DNA of 64,000 nt, taken from the NCBI GenBank assembly GCA_013400975.1, contig WBMZ01011776.1, positions 94,348 through 158,347 on the forward strand, given 5' to 3'. The position numbers and the translations under genes are program-made. Below are positions 12,801-26,700 of the stretch, piece by piece. Below the pieces are notes generated by a model. That model was not told where the DNA came from and searched no databases. It saw only the letters and a program-made list of their open reading frames with translations. The DNA is from Atrichornis clamosus (lineage: Eukaryota; Chordata; Aves; Passeriformes; Menuridae). How positions within the stretch are numbered: the stretch's first letter is position 1; every line of letters starts with the position of its first letter.

Positions 12801-15800
12801 CCATGCTTATCCAATTTAGTTATTTTGAAGCATGGCAGGTAAAAAACTAGTAATAATAATCATCATCATCATCCTATAAAGACTGCTATAAAATGTATGG
12901 ACGAGGAGCAGGAGGTTTTTGTACGTCACTGAAATTTTATCACTTCACTTAGAATATAACAACAAAGTACAGCAGAGTCACAGTAGAGGTAGATATGGCC
13001 AGGAGCCTCCTGGAAATGGGGCTGTTGGCAGCAGTGTCCAGCTCTGAGCACTCTGCAGCCTCCTCACCTGCTCCCTGCACTGACCTTGGCGATCATGACC
13101 GAGTAAATTCCCATCTGCTGGAAGCCACGGGTGTAGTAGAGCATGTTGGCCCAGCCCAGAGCCAAGGAAAACACCATGGAAGCCACGTACAGCTCCTGGC
13201 CACAGAAGTACAGCACCACAGAGCTCAGAAGGAGTAAGGAGTGGACAAAGCTGGAAGACAAGAGTGGTGTCAATGCAGAAGGCTGAGCTGGCCACAGGTG
13301 TGGGAACAGGGATGTTCCATGGAGTAGACAGCAGAATGAGGGATTCTCCCTTGGGAAAAGGGTCCTTGAGGGGCAAAGCTCCCTGCAGCAATGGGAGGAT
13401 TTCTGTATATCCAGTGCATAAACCCAACACGGAGATCTATTCCTAACTCTGCAGCATGACATAATTGCTGAACATTCAGACACGTAATTTGCTTTACCTC
13501 CAAAAGAGGTCACTAATCCAGACCCATTTGTTCAAGGATACCCACAGGCAACTCTGTTGTAAAGACCCAGGCAATTACAGCAAAGCTCTACCTATTAGAG
13601 GTGGCTTCAGCCTAAGATACAGATCTCACACACTCATCTGTTTCAGGCTGAGATGCAATCAAAGATCCTGGAGCTTACAAAAGAACCTCACTGTAGCCAT
13701 CCACTATCAGTGTCCTGAGTGATGGGCGCCTCTGCACGAAATACTGGATCTGAAAAGAAAAGGGAACAAAGACCAGCTTTGCATCAAGGAGATATTCAAG
13801 TATCCCCCATGAATGAATCAGCTAAGCACTGACCCCTGTACCAGGGAGCTGGTACCTCTAAAACACCTCACAAGAACAGCTCAAAACCAACACTGGTGCA
13901 AGATCTATGGAGGACTCTTCCACTGACAGTAGGTCAAGGAAAAAGATTTGTAGCTATCCAAACAGCAAAAGGAAATTTTCAAATCTTACCCCTCTGAAAA
14001 AAAAATAGAGGCCTCCCAGTACACTCAGGATCTCTCCAGTTACTCGAAAATATTCCCCAGTGGTGTAACCAAAGGTGAAGGGAGGCTGTAGAAGACAGGA
14101 AAACAGATCTGTTCAGCAGAACTGGAGACAGGAAAGACCTGGCCTTGCCAGCAGCTGAAAGCAGCTCCATTTCTGGGGGAAGAGCTAAAGTTTCTGGATG
14201 TGCTGCAGCAAGGGCGCAAGACTGAGAAGCAAACAGGGTCAAAATCTCCCTCCTGCCTTCATGAAAGAGAAAAATTCTGATGTTGGAAGCACACACTCAA
14301 ATGGGAGGCGGATTTGGAATATCATGCAATGAGTGGTTCCCCTAACCTATGACAGGAGTAATGTACCTTTTCATTCTTCTGTACAGGTCTGTAGTAAGCA
14401 GCTGCAGTGAGGATGATGATGTGCATGGTATAGACAAAGAAGTTGAAGTAAAATAAGTGTTTGACAAAGCGGTCCCACTTGTCTTGCAGCAGCCTGTTCA
14501 GGGGCTCTACCAGCAGCATCTCGTGCCGGTTCTGAGCAGGAGAAAAAAGAGTCTTCCTGAGACCAGTATGTACTGGACTTTGGAAAAGCCAAATTATAGA
14601 AATCTTCAGCAAATGATCCCCTAATTCCCTTAAACTCAGGGTGGGAGATTGCTGTTTAATGGAAATGAGGGAAAAGAAGCACTGTGTGGAACATGAAGCT
14701 CTCCCCCAGCAGTCCCCCAGCCAAGCAGTGCAGTACTCACTGGTGTCTCACTGCTGTAGGCGAGAATCTCAAGCACTGAATTTTTCTCACAGGTGTCTAT
14801 ACAGGACAGGTCATAGAGGGAGGAGTGGACAGGTCCATAGGCCCATTCCGTGAACTTCCTGGACAAGTGTCTGCACTCAGGGTCTTTGATCTCTCGTCTG
14901 AGGATGTAAGCGAAAATCTAATTGCAAAAGAACAATACAACCAACATTTCAGTGCTAATGGACTTCTCATTCCTCAGCATCTCCACAAGACAGGAAGGGC
15001 AAATTCTCCCTAGTTTAACTGAGCTGAAGCCAAACCACTAGAGCACTGCAGAGATCGGTCTGAAGTAAACACAATTAATTTTCTCACTGGACACTGGGAG
15101 ATGAGAAATACAAATACCTCTTACAACTTGGCATTATCAGTTTCAAAACTGCAAGAGATAAGCAGAGATGTTACACATCTCTGAGCACACAGTCACTTTG
15201 AATGGGTACTGCCAGAAGAGGAGTCAGCCAGTCAAAAGTACAAGGGCTCCAGGGCTTCAGATGGCATCAGACACCCACTTTCTGTTTCCTCTGGGGCTGC
15301 CTTGCATACCAGTGGTGTATGAATAACACCAGCTGGGCACAGACACTCACACTTCATAACCTTTAAGGACTGTGCAGTTAAACTGCAGCATCATTTCCTC
15401 TTAACTAAAAGGCCACAAAAATAAAGTTCTAAAATCCATCTTACATAAATGTCTTACATGTCCTCTCTATAACAGTGTACAGCAATGGGACAGTCAAACA
15501 CCTTTGCTCACCTACCCCTATCTTCCCTGTTTTGGCTGCCAGAGTTAATGGAGTCAGCCCTTTCTTGTTGGTGAGTTCTTCCAGCTTGAGGATGGGATTA
15601 ATTTTGGCACCAAGGATCAATATGTTATTATACATCTTGGTTACAAACTTGGTGTTATCCTTAGTGTTATCTGCAATCTCCACCAGGGTGTGCAGGACCA
15701 TGTTGCCCATGGAATCCTCAGCAGTGATGTTGGCTGCCTGGTAGGGATTCTCCAGGAGGAATTTCACAATGCAAAGCTGGTTGGTGCAAGCAGCCAGGGA

Positions 15801-18265
15801 CAAAGGCAGCTCCCCTATGGCAAGCAATGGGAAGGAGTGGTCAGAAAGTCCAGTACTAGAGATGCATAAACAGAAAGATCACATTGTTTTCATCTTTCAT
15901 CACGAGAAGAGGTGAATTTTTTTGTCTGACACAGCACCAATTCTTGTGATAGCTGCAAGAATATGTTTTCTTTGGTTTAACTGCATCACAGAAACACAGC
16001 TGCTTAAAAAAGCACTGACAGGACAGGAGCAGAAGGTTACACCCTTTCAAAGGATACAGTGCTCAGAGAACAAAGGATGCTGACACCAGGCTCACACTGA
16101 ACACCATCAGTTACCAACTGTGTTTCTTTAGAAGCTCAGTCTTTGGGAGTAAAATATTTGGCCTAATGGTGGAACAGCCCATCTGGTACTTCTGAGCCTC
16201 CAGTCCCACATAAACAGGATTATTTAACAGCTTGCACTTGGGATGCTGCTAAGGTAACTCAATCAATGAAGCTCATACTGTGCTCACTCCTACCAAAATA
16301 AAAACCAGATCTCCCTTTGATTTTCCTGAAGAACTCCCCACAGGCTCTTGCATGAACATCTGCTCCATTCTGGACCAGGAGCTTCACCAGGTACATGTTC
16401 CTCCTCTCGATGGCAATGTGAAGAGCAGTCTGGCCTACAGAGACACTCAGACAGAAATCTTCAGCATTTAGTACAGACTGAGAGCTTTCAGCACTGCAGT
16501 TCACTCAGCTCCATGTAAGATGGCGGAACTGAGAGCTCTGCAGACTAAAAAGCTCTAGAAGTGAAAGGAAAAAAGCACACAAACAGCAAATGCAAGTCTG
16601 AATCACTAAATATAGTGATTTAATATATCCAAAATGGTAGAATACTGCACCTAACAGCCCCAGCACAAATGCACAGACTGTTAATCACAAACTGGAACTT
16701 TGGGGTGCAGAAGGCCTCAGGCACGAGAGCCCTGCCAAACCCCATTTCAGCCTGAGCACCCTGAGTATTCCCTGTAGCAGCTGTTTCTCTTACCCTTGTA
16801 GTAGTTGTCAGTATATTCTGCATTAATAAACTCTTTCAGAGTTCCAGTTTTCCTTGCAATATCCAGCAGCAAGGGAATGGTATCATTTTTCCCATCATGT
16901 AGATTCAGCATGGCTTTCAGTAAACAGGTTTTCCCAGTTTCAGGCTCTGTAACACAAAAAATTGCAGGTATACAGAAGTGATCACAAACTTACCATCTAT
17001 ACCCAGACAAGCAGGAATTAATGAGGTTCTTTTCAAAAGACAAGAAACCTCATTTAGTGTTTCACAGAAAATTTCAGCTCCTGTCACCTTACAATCAATG
17101 GGTTGCCCAATCAATAGGGTTATTAAAGGACCTCCTGAAGACATGTAACATAATTATCTTTTTTTGTTTTCATCTCAGGAGCACTACTGAAAGAAGAAGA
17201 GGGCAACTTAAGGTATGTGACACTAAAGGGTACCTTTGAACTCCTCATCTGTGAGATGCTTGAAGGTTCTGTTAAGGTAGAGTAGCAGATCACTGAGGTC
17301 CTTTGTGTTGCCTCGGGCTACAGCATCAAAGATCCTTCTACGGTCATAAAATTTGAAAGCTTTTTCTGAGTAGCCTGTGATGGAATCTGTAGATAGGAGC
17401 CTGACAAGGGGAAATGTCAGTTACTTAAAGTCAGATATTTAGCAGGCTTTTTATAAACTACCAGAGTACTGTTCTTCATTTGCTTGTGTGAAGTAGCAAA
17501 CATGACAGATTAGCATAGATGGATCTACAAAGACTACAAGATCCACAAAGTCTGCAAGCAACTCTCCTGATAAAATTATGTATACGTTGCTGAAAGGCTG
17601 AGAACAAGACTTAAAAGAGGTATTGAATATGCCAGTGTAACTGCAGGCCTGGAGCCAGGCAATCCCTTGTTCCACTCTGAGTGAATTCCACTCACTGAGC
17701 AGCCTCAAGCAAGTGAATTAAGGCCTACTGCTAATTTTGGGCATAATATCCATGAACTGGACTTTCAGAGATGCCAAGAGACAACAGTTATTGTCACTTT
17801 CAGTTGCAATACTCCTTATTTTGGCATAGAAAATAGTGAAACTGAAAAAACGGTCACACTCATGTGGAGAGAACAAATGCTGCTCTAAGAAACACAACCT
17901 GCAGTTGCCAAACTATTTATTACAATCAAAACTTACAAGGCAGACTTACTTGTGAAGCTTCCCCCTCTCCAAATTCACATGGAATTTGATGACAGAAGGT
18001 GCCATCAGGTGATCCAACTGGTAAAAGGAGTCCATGGGAGCCATGTCCTTGTCACTGTCCCCCATCACAAACCGCCCCCGTCTTGCAAAGATGTTGCTTT
18101 TGGGTGGCTGCACCTTGGTGCTGGTTGGGCCCTGGGGGTTGTCAGGGGTTTCCTGCACAGAGTCCTCCCCATCCGTGTGTTCATCTGTCACTTCAGATTC
18201 CTCCATGTCAAAACTGCCAAATTTCTTCATCTTCCCAAGAATGGAAGACATGATGGGCAGGCAGT
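9804..18265 (-). CDS. TRPV1: TRPV1, heat- and acid-gated cation channel (complete coding region)
   Basis: Plasma-membrane Ca2+/Na+ channel of nociceptive neurons. Coding exons in order: 18251-17950, 17400-17234, 16946-16794, 16434-16294, 15814-15516, 14917-14741, 14531-14367, 14085-13990, 13749-13679, 13250-13085, 12361-12295, 11892-11576, 11003-10876, 10634-10519, 9964-9804. All have GT/AG ends and phases join without a break, giving 841 residues. The product has an N-terminal ankyrin domain, six membrane segments, a pore filter GMGD (650-653), a TRP box starting IWKLQ, and a C-terminus ending LPKSV. ATG 18251 was chosen because an AG acceptor follows 18265 on the genomic side, so the upstream in-frame Met is intronic. 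The exon begins with 14 nt of 5' UTR; earlier noncoding exons were not located. E608 and E655 match mammalian proton-sensing glutamates. A558 and A578 replace mammalian vanilloid-pocket Thr and Glu. Alternative names are unlikely. Confidence 0.97.
12851..12873. repeat. AAT/ATC trinucleotide microsatellite
   Basis: Short TAA-type triplets followed by CAT triplets, inside a TRPV1 intron. No functional implication is visible. Confidence 0.7.
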
Positions 18266-18963
18266 CTGTGAGGAAGGACACAAACACCTCAGGTCAGCAC
18301 TTTACAGGGCCATGAGTCCCCTTTTGCCTGGGATTGTTTTCCAGAAACAGCAGACAGTGGATTAGTTGCTCTTGTCCCAGAAATGAGGCATATGGACACA
18401 TATTCACTGTGCCCACAGTCAGAATAGTTTAGTAGGTCACTACCTCCGTGCCATTTGCTCCTGTTCCCACTGCCCTTACCCATTCCAGATTAGGGAGAGC
18501 AAGCCAGAGCATCCCAGAGCTTCCTGGCCATCTCATTGCAGAGCTGGGTCTAAGCTACTTCTGCTTAAAACTAGAGCCTCATCCTCCTCCAGTCAAGCCT
18601 GAACAATCTCAAACCTCAACAATCTCTGCTTCTTTTCTCTCCTTTCTAACTGGTTTGTGCCACAAATCATTCTCATGATTCTCTTCAGGCATGTGAAAAA
18701 ATCCTGCTTGTGCCATACCCGTATCTCCGGGATGCTGAGCACAGAGGGCTTCCTGCATCCAGGAAAATTATCACTTAAGGGCTTTGCCAGAGTTATGGCA
18801 GTGCTTGATGGAAATTGGAACGTGTGGTTCTTGAGAGATGAGCGTCATCTCAAACAGGAGGCACGGAAACAGAGGGAAAGGTTAGCACAGATAAGATGCG
18901 ACTGTTAAGACCACAGCTTTGATCTTGTCTGATCCACAACCACACAGAACTTGACACAAACAA

Positions 18964-19165
18964 CAAATACAGAATCACAGAATGGTCTGGGTTGGAAGGG
19001 ACCTTAAATCTCATCTCATTCCACCCCCTGCCATGGCAGGGACACCTTTTACTATCCCAGGTTGCTCCAAGTCCTGTCCAACCTGGCCTTGGACACTTCC
19101 AGGGATGGGGCAGTCACAGCTTCTCTGGGCAACCTGTGCCAGGGCCTCCCCACCCTCCCAGATAA
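18964..19165 (-). mobile_element. CR1 LINE 3' fragment
   Basis: The start resembles the reverse complement of the avian CR1 3' end (a GAATCACAGAATGG-type motif, then GGTTGGAAGGGACCTT). It is followed by the usual CR1 phrases CCTGCCATGGCAGGGACACC and CTTCTCTGGGCAACCTGTGCC. About 200 bp of a 5'-truncated copy, typical for the family. Confidence 0.9.
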
Positions 19166-21110
19166 GACACTCTACTAAAAGAGCAGGCTGTGGGGATTTT
19201 TTGTTTTTTTTCTTTTTCATCTTATCAAGCTGTTTTAATCAGCCAAATGTTGTGTACATGCCACTGAATGCAAAATATTCTGGAACTCCAGCAGTGGAGA
19301 CAGAAATACATCATATTTGAACACACAGCTGTCTTAGAAACATACTCTGAAATCCTACATTGCTTGGAAATCTTACAGCTTTGAGCACAGGAATATCACA
19401 AAATCTTTAAAAAACCTTAAATTATAAACCACATTAGAGGGGTCAGTAATCTTCTCTGCACATTCAGTGTAAAAACAACATCATAAACTTGCTTCAAAGT
19501 TGTTTCTCTCCACAAGACAATTCTGAGGGTTGTCTGCAAACCTACATTGTACATTAAAGCTGGATTAAAGTTCTATGGAAATAGTTCATATTTACCTCAA
19601 AGGTCACTTATATTTTTCTGTGGAAGTAGGACAGGAAAGAAACTCTTGTCAGGCATTTGTATTTTCTATCATTTTGTACAATATACATGTAAAGAAAACA
19701 CCAATTTGCAAACTTGCACATTTAGGGTTACTGGAAACAAACCAGCATAGCAAAGACAAAATAGTAATGACTGCAATTTAACTTGCTCACCTTTCAAGTT
19801 CTTTGTGTCCTTAGAACCACTCTGAAAGAATAACATAATATCTTATTAACTTAACTGTGCTATAAATAAGAAATAAAAATATTTCCATTTGGAATAGGAT
19901 ACTAAAATTACAGTAGAACAATTACTTCAGTGAAAAAGGAATAAAAATAGTTCCATAAAAAATAGTAAAAATACAAGGGGAATACAGCCATGTATAATTT
20001 TAATTTTTTGTCTTATTTAAACTACTGTGGATTGAGCCAAAAACATCAGCAAGTAGCTATGGAAAATAGAATCACTTATTTTCCACAGAATAAATGTAAT
20101 GTTAAAATGTGCAGAATAGGCTCAACCTTGTCTCCCTGGCAATTGCTCAAACCGATTTTGGTTATTATATTTCCTTTCTAAACCCTCTTGGTAATATTGA
20201 TGATGAAGACAAAGCTGCATTTCCTCAAGAGTATGAATTTGCAAGGGAAATAACCTTCTCAAATCTGTGGAAGGATTATTTAAAGCATAGTAAGTATTAT
20301 CTAGTTTAAAAAATACATAACCTATTAGAACTCTTTGAAACTCATGTACACAAAATTTTGGTACAATAAATAAGGAAATATTTTTGATAGAATGCCGTGC
20401 CACACCACAACTTCTAACAAATATTAGAGTTTAAAAATAAACAATAGCCATGCTACTCAAATAGACATGCAGAACTTACAAATATTGACAAAAATCCTGT
20501 CTTCCGAAAAATAGTCCAGTCTCAGTAAACACCCACTGATCTACAGGAATTTGGTGCCAGATATTCCTCCTCCAAGGTGCCTGACTGAAAAGCCCTCAGA
20601 GTTTGCTTCTCCACTTCATCTGTCTGCAAAAGTGTTCAACGTGATGATTTTTAGAATCCAGGGAAGTTCACTGGAAGAACAGAGAATGGAGCAGTAAGAT
20701 AATTAAGAACAATTCTGGAACCAGAAGCATCAGTTGCTTCTATTCCCAGAGGTTTAGCAAAGCTCTTTACAAGAATTGCAGTAAGTTGCTGTTGTTTTTC
20801 CCTCCCCTTTAATTGCATTTAGTAATGGATATTCTTCTCCAGATTTCCTCTTCACAAATACACTCAAGTTTGCAAAAAAACCACCCAAACCACCAGACAG
20901 CAATTGTTTCTGGGGGTCACAGTTTCAATTCAATTTACAAAACTTTGTAAAATATGCCACAGTCACCTTTCTGGACACCTTTCTTGGGTGGCTGATTTAA
21001 AGATAAATATTTTAAAGATAAGCTGATTCAGAACAGAATTGAGGGAGAACCAATGACAGAAAGTCCTAATGCTTTTCTATTATTCCACGTTCCTCCTATG
21101 TTTTATTTAA

Positions 21111-21160
21111 ATTATATATATATATNNNNNNNNNNNNNNNNNNNNNNNTATATATATATG
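21111..21160. repeat. TA dinucleotide repeat with assembly gap
   Basis: Alternating TA on both sides of 23 N bases (21126-21148). The true repeat length is unknown. The gap is intergenic and breaks no gene. Confidence 0.95.
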
Positions 21161-23226
21161 TAATGGTCAGCTACTAAATATTAATGTCATTAGGGAAAAA
21201 AAAAATCTTATCTAGCCCAGGATGGATCTAACACCCTTAAAAATTCAGAGCTGGGTCATATATTGTTAAATATATCATTTACATAAGATCTTTCTGACAA
21301 AAACTAGTCTAGAGAAACAGCTTTTCCAGGCTGTAGCTGTCAGGCTGAGAGCAACTCCTGATCTTCCTGAGGTTTTGAGTAGATTATGAAATTATTTTAT
21401 GAAATTATCTGTCTTTTGTTTTGTAAAAGGTAGCTGTCTCTCTAGTCTTGCCAGCTACCTGTATAAAAGAATTATGTATTTGCCTATTTATTAGCAAACT
21501 AATTATACTACTTAGAACAGCCTGTGGTGCTCAGAGTAACAAGCCTATTAATTAATGCATAAGTATAGATTACCAATAGGCAGGTCCTGTCCTGGTGCTC
21601 CTGGAGCTTTGCTCAGCAGAGCATCTCACTCAGCATCCCAATTAAATCCTTCACCATTTCCAAAGCAGAGACTCACTAAGAAAACTCCACAGATCAATGG
21701 TGGGTCTCCCTTATCCAGCCTCTGGTTTCTTGCTGCTCCCTTTTGCTGAATTCTCCTTCTCTCCCTTCTCCCATTCCAAGCATCAGCTCCTTTCAGTCTC
21801 ACTGTGCTCTGATGGACACACTTAGGGAGATTTCTGCTGTTTCTGAATTTTGATGCCTCCTTCATCAGCCTCCTTGGCCTGTGTTTCCTGGGAAGATGTT
21901 ATTCCTTCTCACCAGCAGCACTCCACTGCTTTTTGCAACAGTTGTTGGACATACCACTTTCCATCTCAGCAGGGACCTGGTTTTAAGGAGATGTGGATGC
22001 TTATCAAAATAAGCCAGTAATAAACAAAAAGGAATTTATTCCTTTTCCTTGCCTGCAGCCAACATGCTGCAAAGGCTTTGTTCAAGTTCTGTGCTTGAGA
22101 GGGGTTTTACCAACTAAGAGCCTTCTCCATCACTGCAAATGGAAAAACATCAGCACATGTGCCAGAGATCCTAAGGATGTATCCAAGGCTGGCCTGCAGC
22201 TCAGAGACAGCCTTGCCTTTGCTAATAGAACCTAAACCCAGCTTCTGGACGCAAATGCCACTTGATCTCACAGTTAACAAAGTGCTGGAACAGTATCATA
22301 AGCTCTTTCCAGTTATTCAATAAAGATGAAAGCAGATCTGCTGATAAAAAACTATTTTGTAATAATGCAAGAGGGAAAACAGCATATAACAAATTCAGAG
22401 TTTTTACAATACCTTTAATCTAGTCTGTATTTTCTCTGTAATCTGCCAACAGTTCCTTAAACATGACATGGAATAGATGCATGGAGAGAGAGGGTGGAGG
22501 GGGATGGAAATTAAGCCATCTCTGTAATTAGGATCTCAGAACTCAGCACAGCCTTCTCATTATAAAAATGTCAGTCCTGATGTTGCTAATGAGCAAGATA
22601 GGAATCCATGTCCATATTCCAGTGGAAACACGTGCTTCCTAGGAATGAAACTGTATCCAGATAACATGAAACATCTTACTTGCTTCCCAATGTCATTTGA
22701 GCAAAACAAACATACATGTATCTTGTTTTAGACAGAAAAGTATAAATGTTTCCACATTAAAATACACAGTAGGAGAAATTCCAAGAGCATAACACAGGTG
22801 ATAAAAACTTGGAAATTTTAAGGGAATGCGGGTGAGCAATACCCAACATTAAAACCAGATTAGAGTCTAGCTAATTATTAAATTGATTTAAATTGACATT
22901 GATTAAAGTTCAATTTGATACAATATATGAAGGGCAGAATCAGAAACACCTTCAGATCAAATACATCAAAATAGCTCCTCCAGTTTATCACAAATTCTGA
23001 CTGTTTCAGAGAGGCTCTGATCTATCCCACCACTCAAAATACAAACATAATTATTTTATGTGTGTCAAATAAGGAAAATAATTATTTCTCACCCTCTAAA
23101 TGCATTTTCCACTTGACTATAACCCCTGCATTCCAAGCATCTCCTGTCATGGTTCTAGCCTAGCCATGCCTTGGACCTTAATCCACTGTGCCCAACCTGG
23201 GTAGCCACTGAAACAATCCTCCATGT

Positions 23227-23232
23227 TTTATT
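23227..23232 (-). terminator. SHPK: Alternative SHPK polyadenylation signal
   Basis: AATAAA on the minus strand about 520 nt after the SHPK stop codon. It would give a normal-length 3' UTR if the signal overlapping the stop codon is not used. Confidence 0.4.
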
Positions 23233-23753
23233 TTGATTATTTTGTCGATGTCCAAACCAAGGTTGCATTCCATCTTTTACAGATACAACATGAAATACAT
23301 GAAAACTGGCATTTGTTTTATGCAGGAACCATAGAACTCTCCAAGCAAGGCTGACACCCTGGTCTGCTGCCTGTATATTGTGAAATAGCTTAAGGACAAG
23401 AAATCTCTAGAGAAAGCATGAGACTAAGTTACAGACAACAACTCATCCCTCCTAGTCCTTCCAAACATACTTCCTACCAGCAAAATAAGCCCCTCAAGAA
23501 GTGTCTTTTTATGCAGAAAGTTAATGGATCTTTCCCAGTCACTCAGAAAAATTTAATGTGATAATTACTTCTCATTTCACAAATGGGAATGACAGAGCAA
23601 CAAAATATGCAGACCCAGGAGAAGGAGACATTAAATGCAGGGTTTTTGTCCCACTGTTAACGAGTGAGAGTGCCTGTTGAATAAAGTGAAAAAAACCACT
23701 GTTCAGGCAGGAAAAAACCAGAAGCTGCATCTCAGGCCATTCCACATAATTAC

Positions 23754-23759
23754 TTTATT
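23754..23759 (-). terminator. SHPK: AATAAA overlapping the SHPK stop codon
   Basis: The last sense codon AAA and the stop codon TAA sit inside an AATAAA hexamer on the minus strand. If used, cleavage would leave a 3' UTR of only a few tens of bases. Confidence 0.4.
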
Positions 23760-26700
23760 TACTATGGAACATCACCATAGCAGCCCCCACAGCAGCATCG
23801 ACATCCTTCCCGTAAACCACAGGGAATGGAAAAATCCTTTCCACTTCCTGCCTCAGCACCTCGTTCCTGGCAAGGGCACTCCCGCTGCCCAGGATCCTCC
23901 TCACTCCCATCTCCATCAGGTGCTGCACAGGTAACATGGAGCAGAGGTTTTCCACAATGCCACGGCACAGGGCTCTGGTGACGTGGCCCAGGGACAGGTC
24001 AGAGGCAGCAATGTTGGTCACTGATGCCAACTGCTCAGGAATGTGTCTCTCTCCAAATACGGTTGGGTGGACTGAGAGTTTGCTGTGCTTTTGGGCCAAG
24101 GCTGCTTGGATTATCCTTGTATAGATGGCAGATTCCTGAACCTGAAGTCCTGCAGATGGGAAATACCATGTTAGTGATCTGAAGAGGTGGAGACTTGCAA
24201 TTGTCACTGATGCACCTGTTCAGCAAAATACTGGATATCTTTTTCCATGCCCTAAAGGTAATTGTGTTTCCCAGATTATGAACCACATCCAATTGTATCC
24301 AGAATGTGTGATACTAGAAACCTCTTTGTGATTACAGGAACTGCCTTTCCTGACAACACAGCTACTCCTCATTGCCTGTACTGTGCTAAGTCCACAAAAC
24401 AACATCTTTAAAAGGCCTAACAGCAGGTTTCAGCTTCAGTGGCTGGGTTCCATGTGAATGCAACATTCACCTTGAGTATTTACTGAAAGAACGATTTCAA
24501 AGCTTATTTCTGTATTGCAAAACCCAAGAGATTGTTCAAAAAACGGTGAACACCATGCTTAAAGCACTTAGAAGATATTACATGAGTTTGAGTCATCCAT
24601 TAGAGTGCTGCCAAATATGCAACAAAAGGACTTCTTTGGACTGCAGTCCAAAATTAGAGGTTCTTGTCCTCAAATCTGCTGACCTTCTCTCTTGAAAATC
24701 AACTTGCACAAAATAATTCTCTTCTGTCCTTGAAACAAAAGAAGACCTAGAGGTAGTGTGAATGCTGAGTCCAAGCATGACTGTCCCAGCATGTTCATAA
24801 GCTTCAGCAGGAAATTCCAGAGATCTAGGAAGCATGACCCAAGAGTTACATCCTTGTTCCCTTTATGGCATGATAGAACAGCTCTAGGCTTGTTCCTTTG
24901 CCTCAGTTTCCTTTCACCTTGATGATCAAGCTCAATTTTAAGCTTCAACTCTCCCTGAAATGACTTACCCAGCTCTCCTGTCCACTGTGCCACCATGCCC
25001 ACAAATGTTGCAAGCACATTCCCTCCATTGAGTGATGCTGCTACAGCCAAGTAGTCACCACTGAAGTAGGGAAAGTAAGTAACAGCTGAGGAAGGATCCG
25101 GTGCCTCTGGAGGCTGGAAACCCAGGGGCATTGAGATGGTCAGCTGAGCAGAGGTACTGATATTAAGAACTAGAACACACAAAAAAAAAAGAAGGAAAAA
25201 AGAAAATAATCAGTGTTTTACTAAGTTACCCTGAAGGAGGACAATGAGAAAACCAAATCAGATACCAAAATGACCATACCTGCATCAGTCCTCTCAGTCA
25301 GACAGGAATACACAGAGCACTGGAAGTCTCCCAGAGCAATTCCTACTTTTGCTCCTTTGGGTATTCCATGCCATGCACAGACTGTCCTGCCTGCAATGCT
25401 GCCAGGGTCTCCCACCTCTGGAAGCAAGTGAACAGGAAAGCCGGATTTTTTCAATCTGGAAGCAGAACAACATTATTGGGAGAAAGAAGTTTGGGAATGT
25501 GCAGCATGGCTACAAAGACTTCTTTGAAGTCACAGATGAACCTGGCCACACATTTGTGGCTTCTGGATTTATGGATGCTTTCACCTATTTAGAAAGCTTT
25601 GTCTTGGACAGGGGCAGCATTCCAGTCCAATGGGCTGGGTAAACTAGTCTGGAAGAATAAATATTTTTCCTTTATATGCAATCTGAGTACCTGAGATTAT
25701 ACAGTTCATGTTCAGCAAGTTTCACCTGCTGATGTCATATGGACAAGCAGTTCCAGGTTTACCCTGGGACAATCACAAAACCAGCAAAAAATGCAGCTAA
25801 ATATCAAAGAACTGAAGCTGTCATGCAATTAGTGGTTCACAACTGAATCACAAAGAGTTAAATCCAACAAACTTCTTATACAATCAGCTGCAGGTGCTAC
25901 AGCAACACCATCACATTAGTAAAAGTTCAGTCAGCAAAATGCAAATTTCTGTCACTCTTTCATACCTTGATGAGAAGATCTTTCATCTTGGAGTCCTGGC
26001 CTAACCTAAGCCCTGAAATATAAAAGGCCTTAGCACTCAGCCCTGAAAGAGCAAATCATTAAAATAAATAAGTAAATAAATAAGCTGATTCCCTGTAAGA
26101 TTTCCTGTAGCCTAATAGCTCTTAAGTATTCTCACAAATAAGTCTTAGCAGTTATGAAGAAACTCAGCTCAAAAAACTAGAGAGTGGTCACTGTCTTTAC
26201 CACAACAGAGGTAACCCCATGGCTCTTCTCATCCATCCCATCCCACCACCCCACCACAGAAAGGGAGAGAACAGTTTGGTCTCACTGATGAGTCTCTCTG
26301 CTCTGCTGTTGGTGGATATTTCTAAAAATACCGGGTCAGATTTTACCAGATTTAAACAGAGCAAACTCTCAATAGTTCTTCAGTAGGGCCCACAACTGAC
26401 TAGGAGTAACTTTCAATCCCTTTGTAGCACATCAATACTCAGGGCCCAAAAAGGTGTTCACATTGCCTGCCACAAGCAGTGCACAAATCCCAGGGAATGA
26501 CCTTAGCACTTACATGTCAGTATTCCAGCTCTTGTTTCTGGAATTAAAATATCCCCAGCTGGCAGCGTTCTGGACAGACATGAGTGGCTTCTTCAGGTCA
26601 CACAACATGGCAACCACATAGTCCTGGATTGTGCCAGCTGCATCATAAGCCTTCAGAAAATCTGGACTTTTAAACAAGACATTTTTAAAACAAAAACAAT

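Larger units (their letters stand above)
18266..23226. other. TRPV1-SHPK intergenic region, no coding exon recognised
   Basis: About 5 kb of AT-rich DNA between the 5' end of TRPV1 and the 3' end of SHPK. It should hold the TRPV1 promoter and any noncoding first exons, but there is no CpG island to mark them. It contains a truncated CR1 element, a TA repeat broken by unknown bases, and only short unconserved frames. Confidence 0.6.

Noticed and set aside
16512..16524. YY1-like AAGATGGCGG inside a TRPV1 intron as an alternative promoter
   Set aside because: A lone motif without a CpG island or other promoter context.
18239..18287. Upstream in-frame Met for TRPV1 at 18287
   Set aside because: A CTCACAG acceptor lies between it and ATG 18251, so that Met is intronic.
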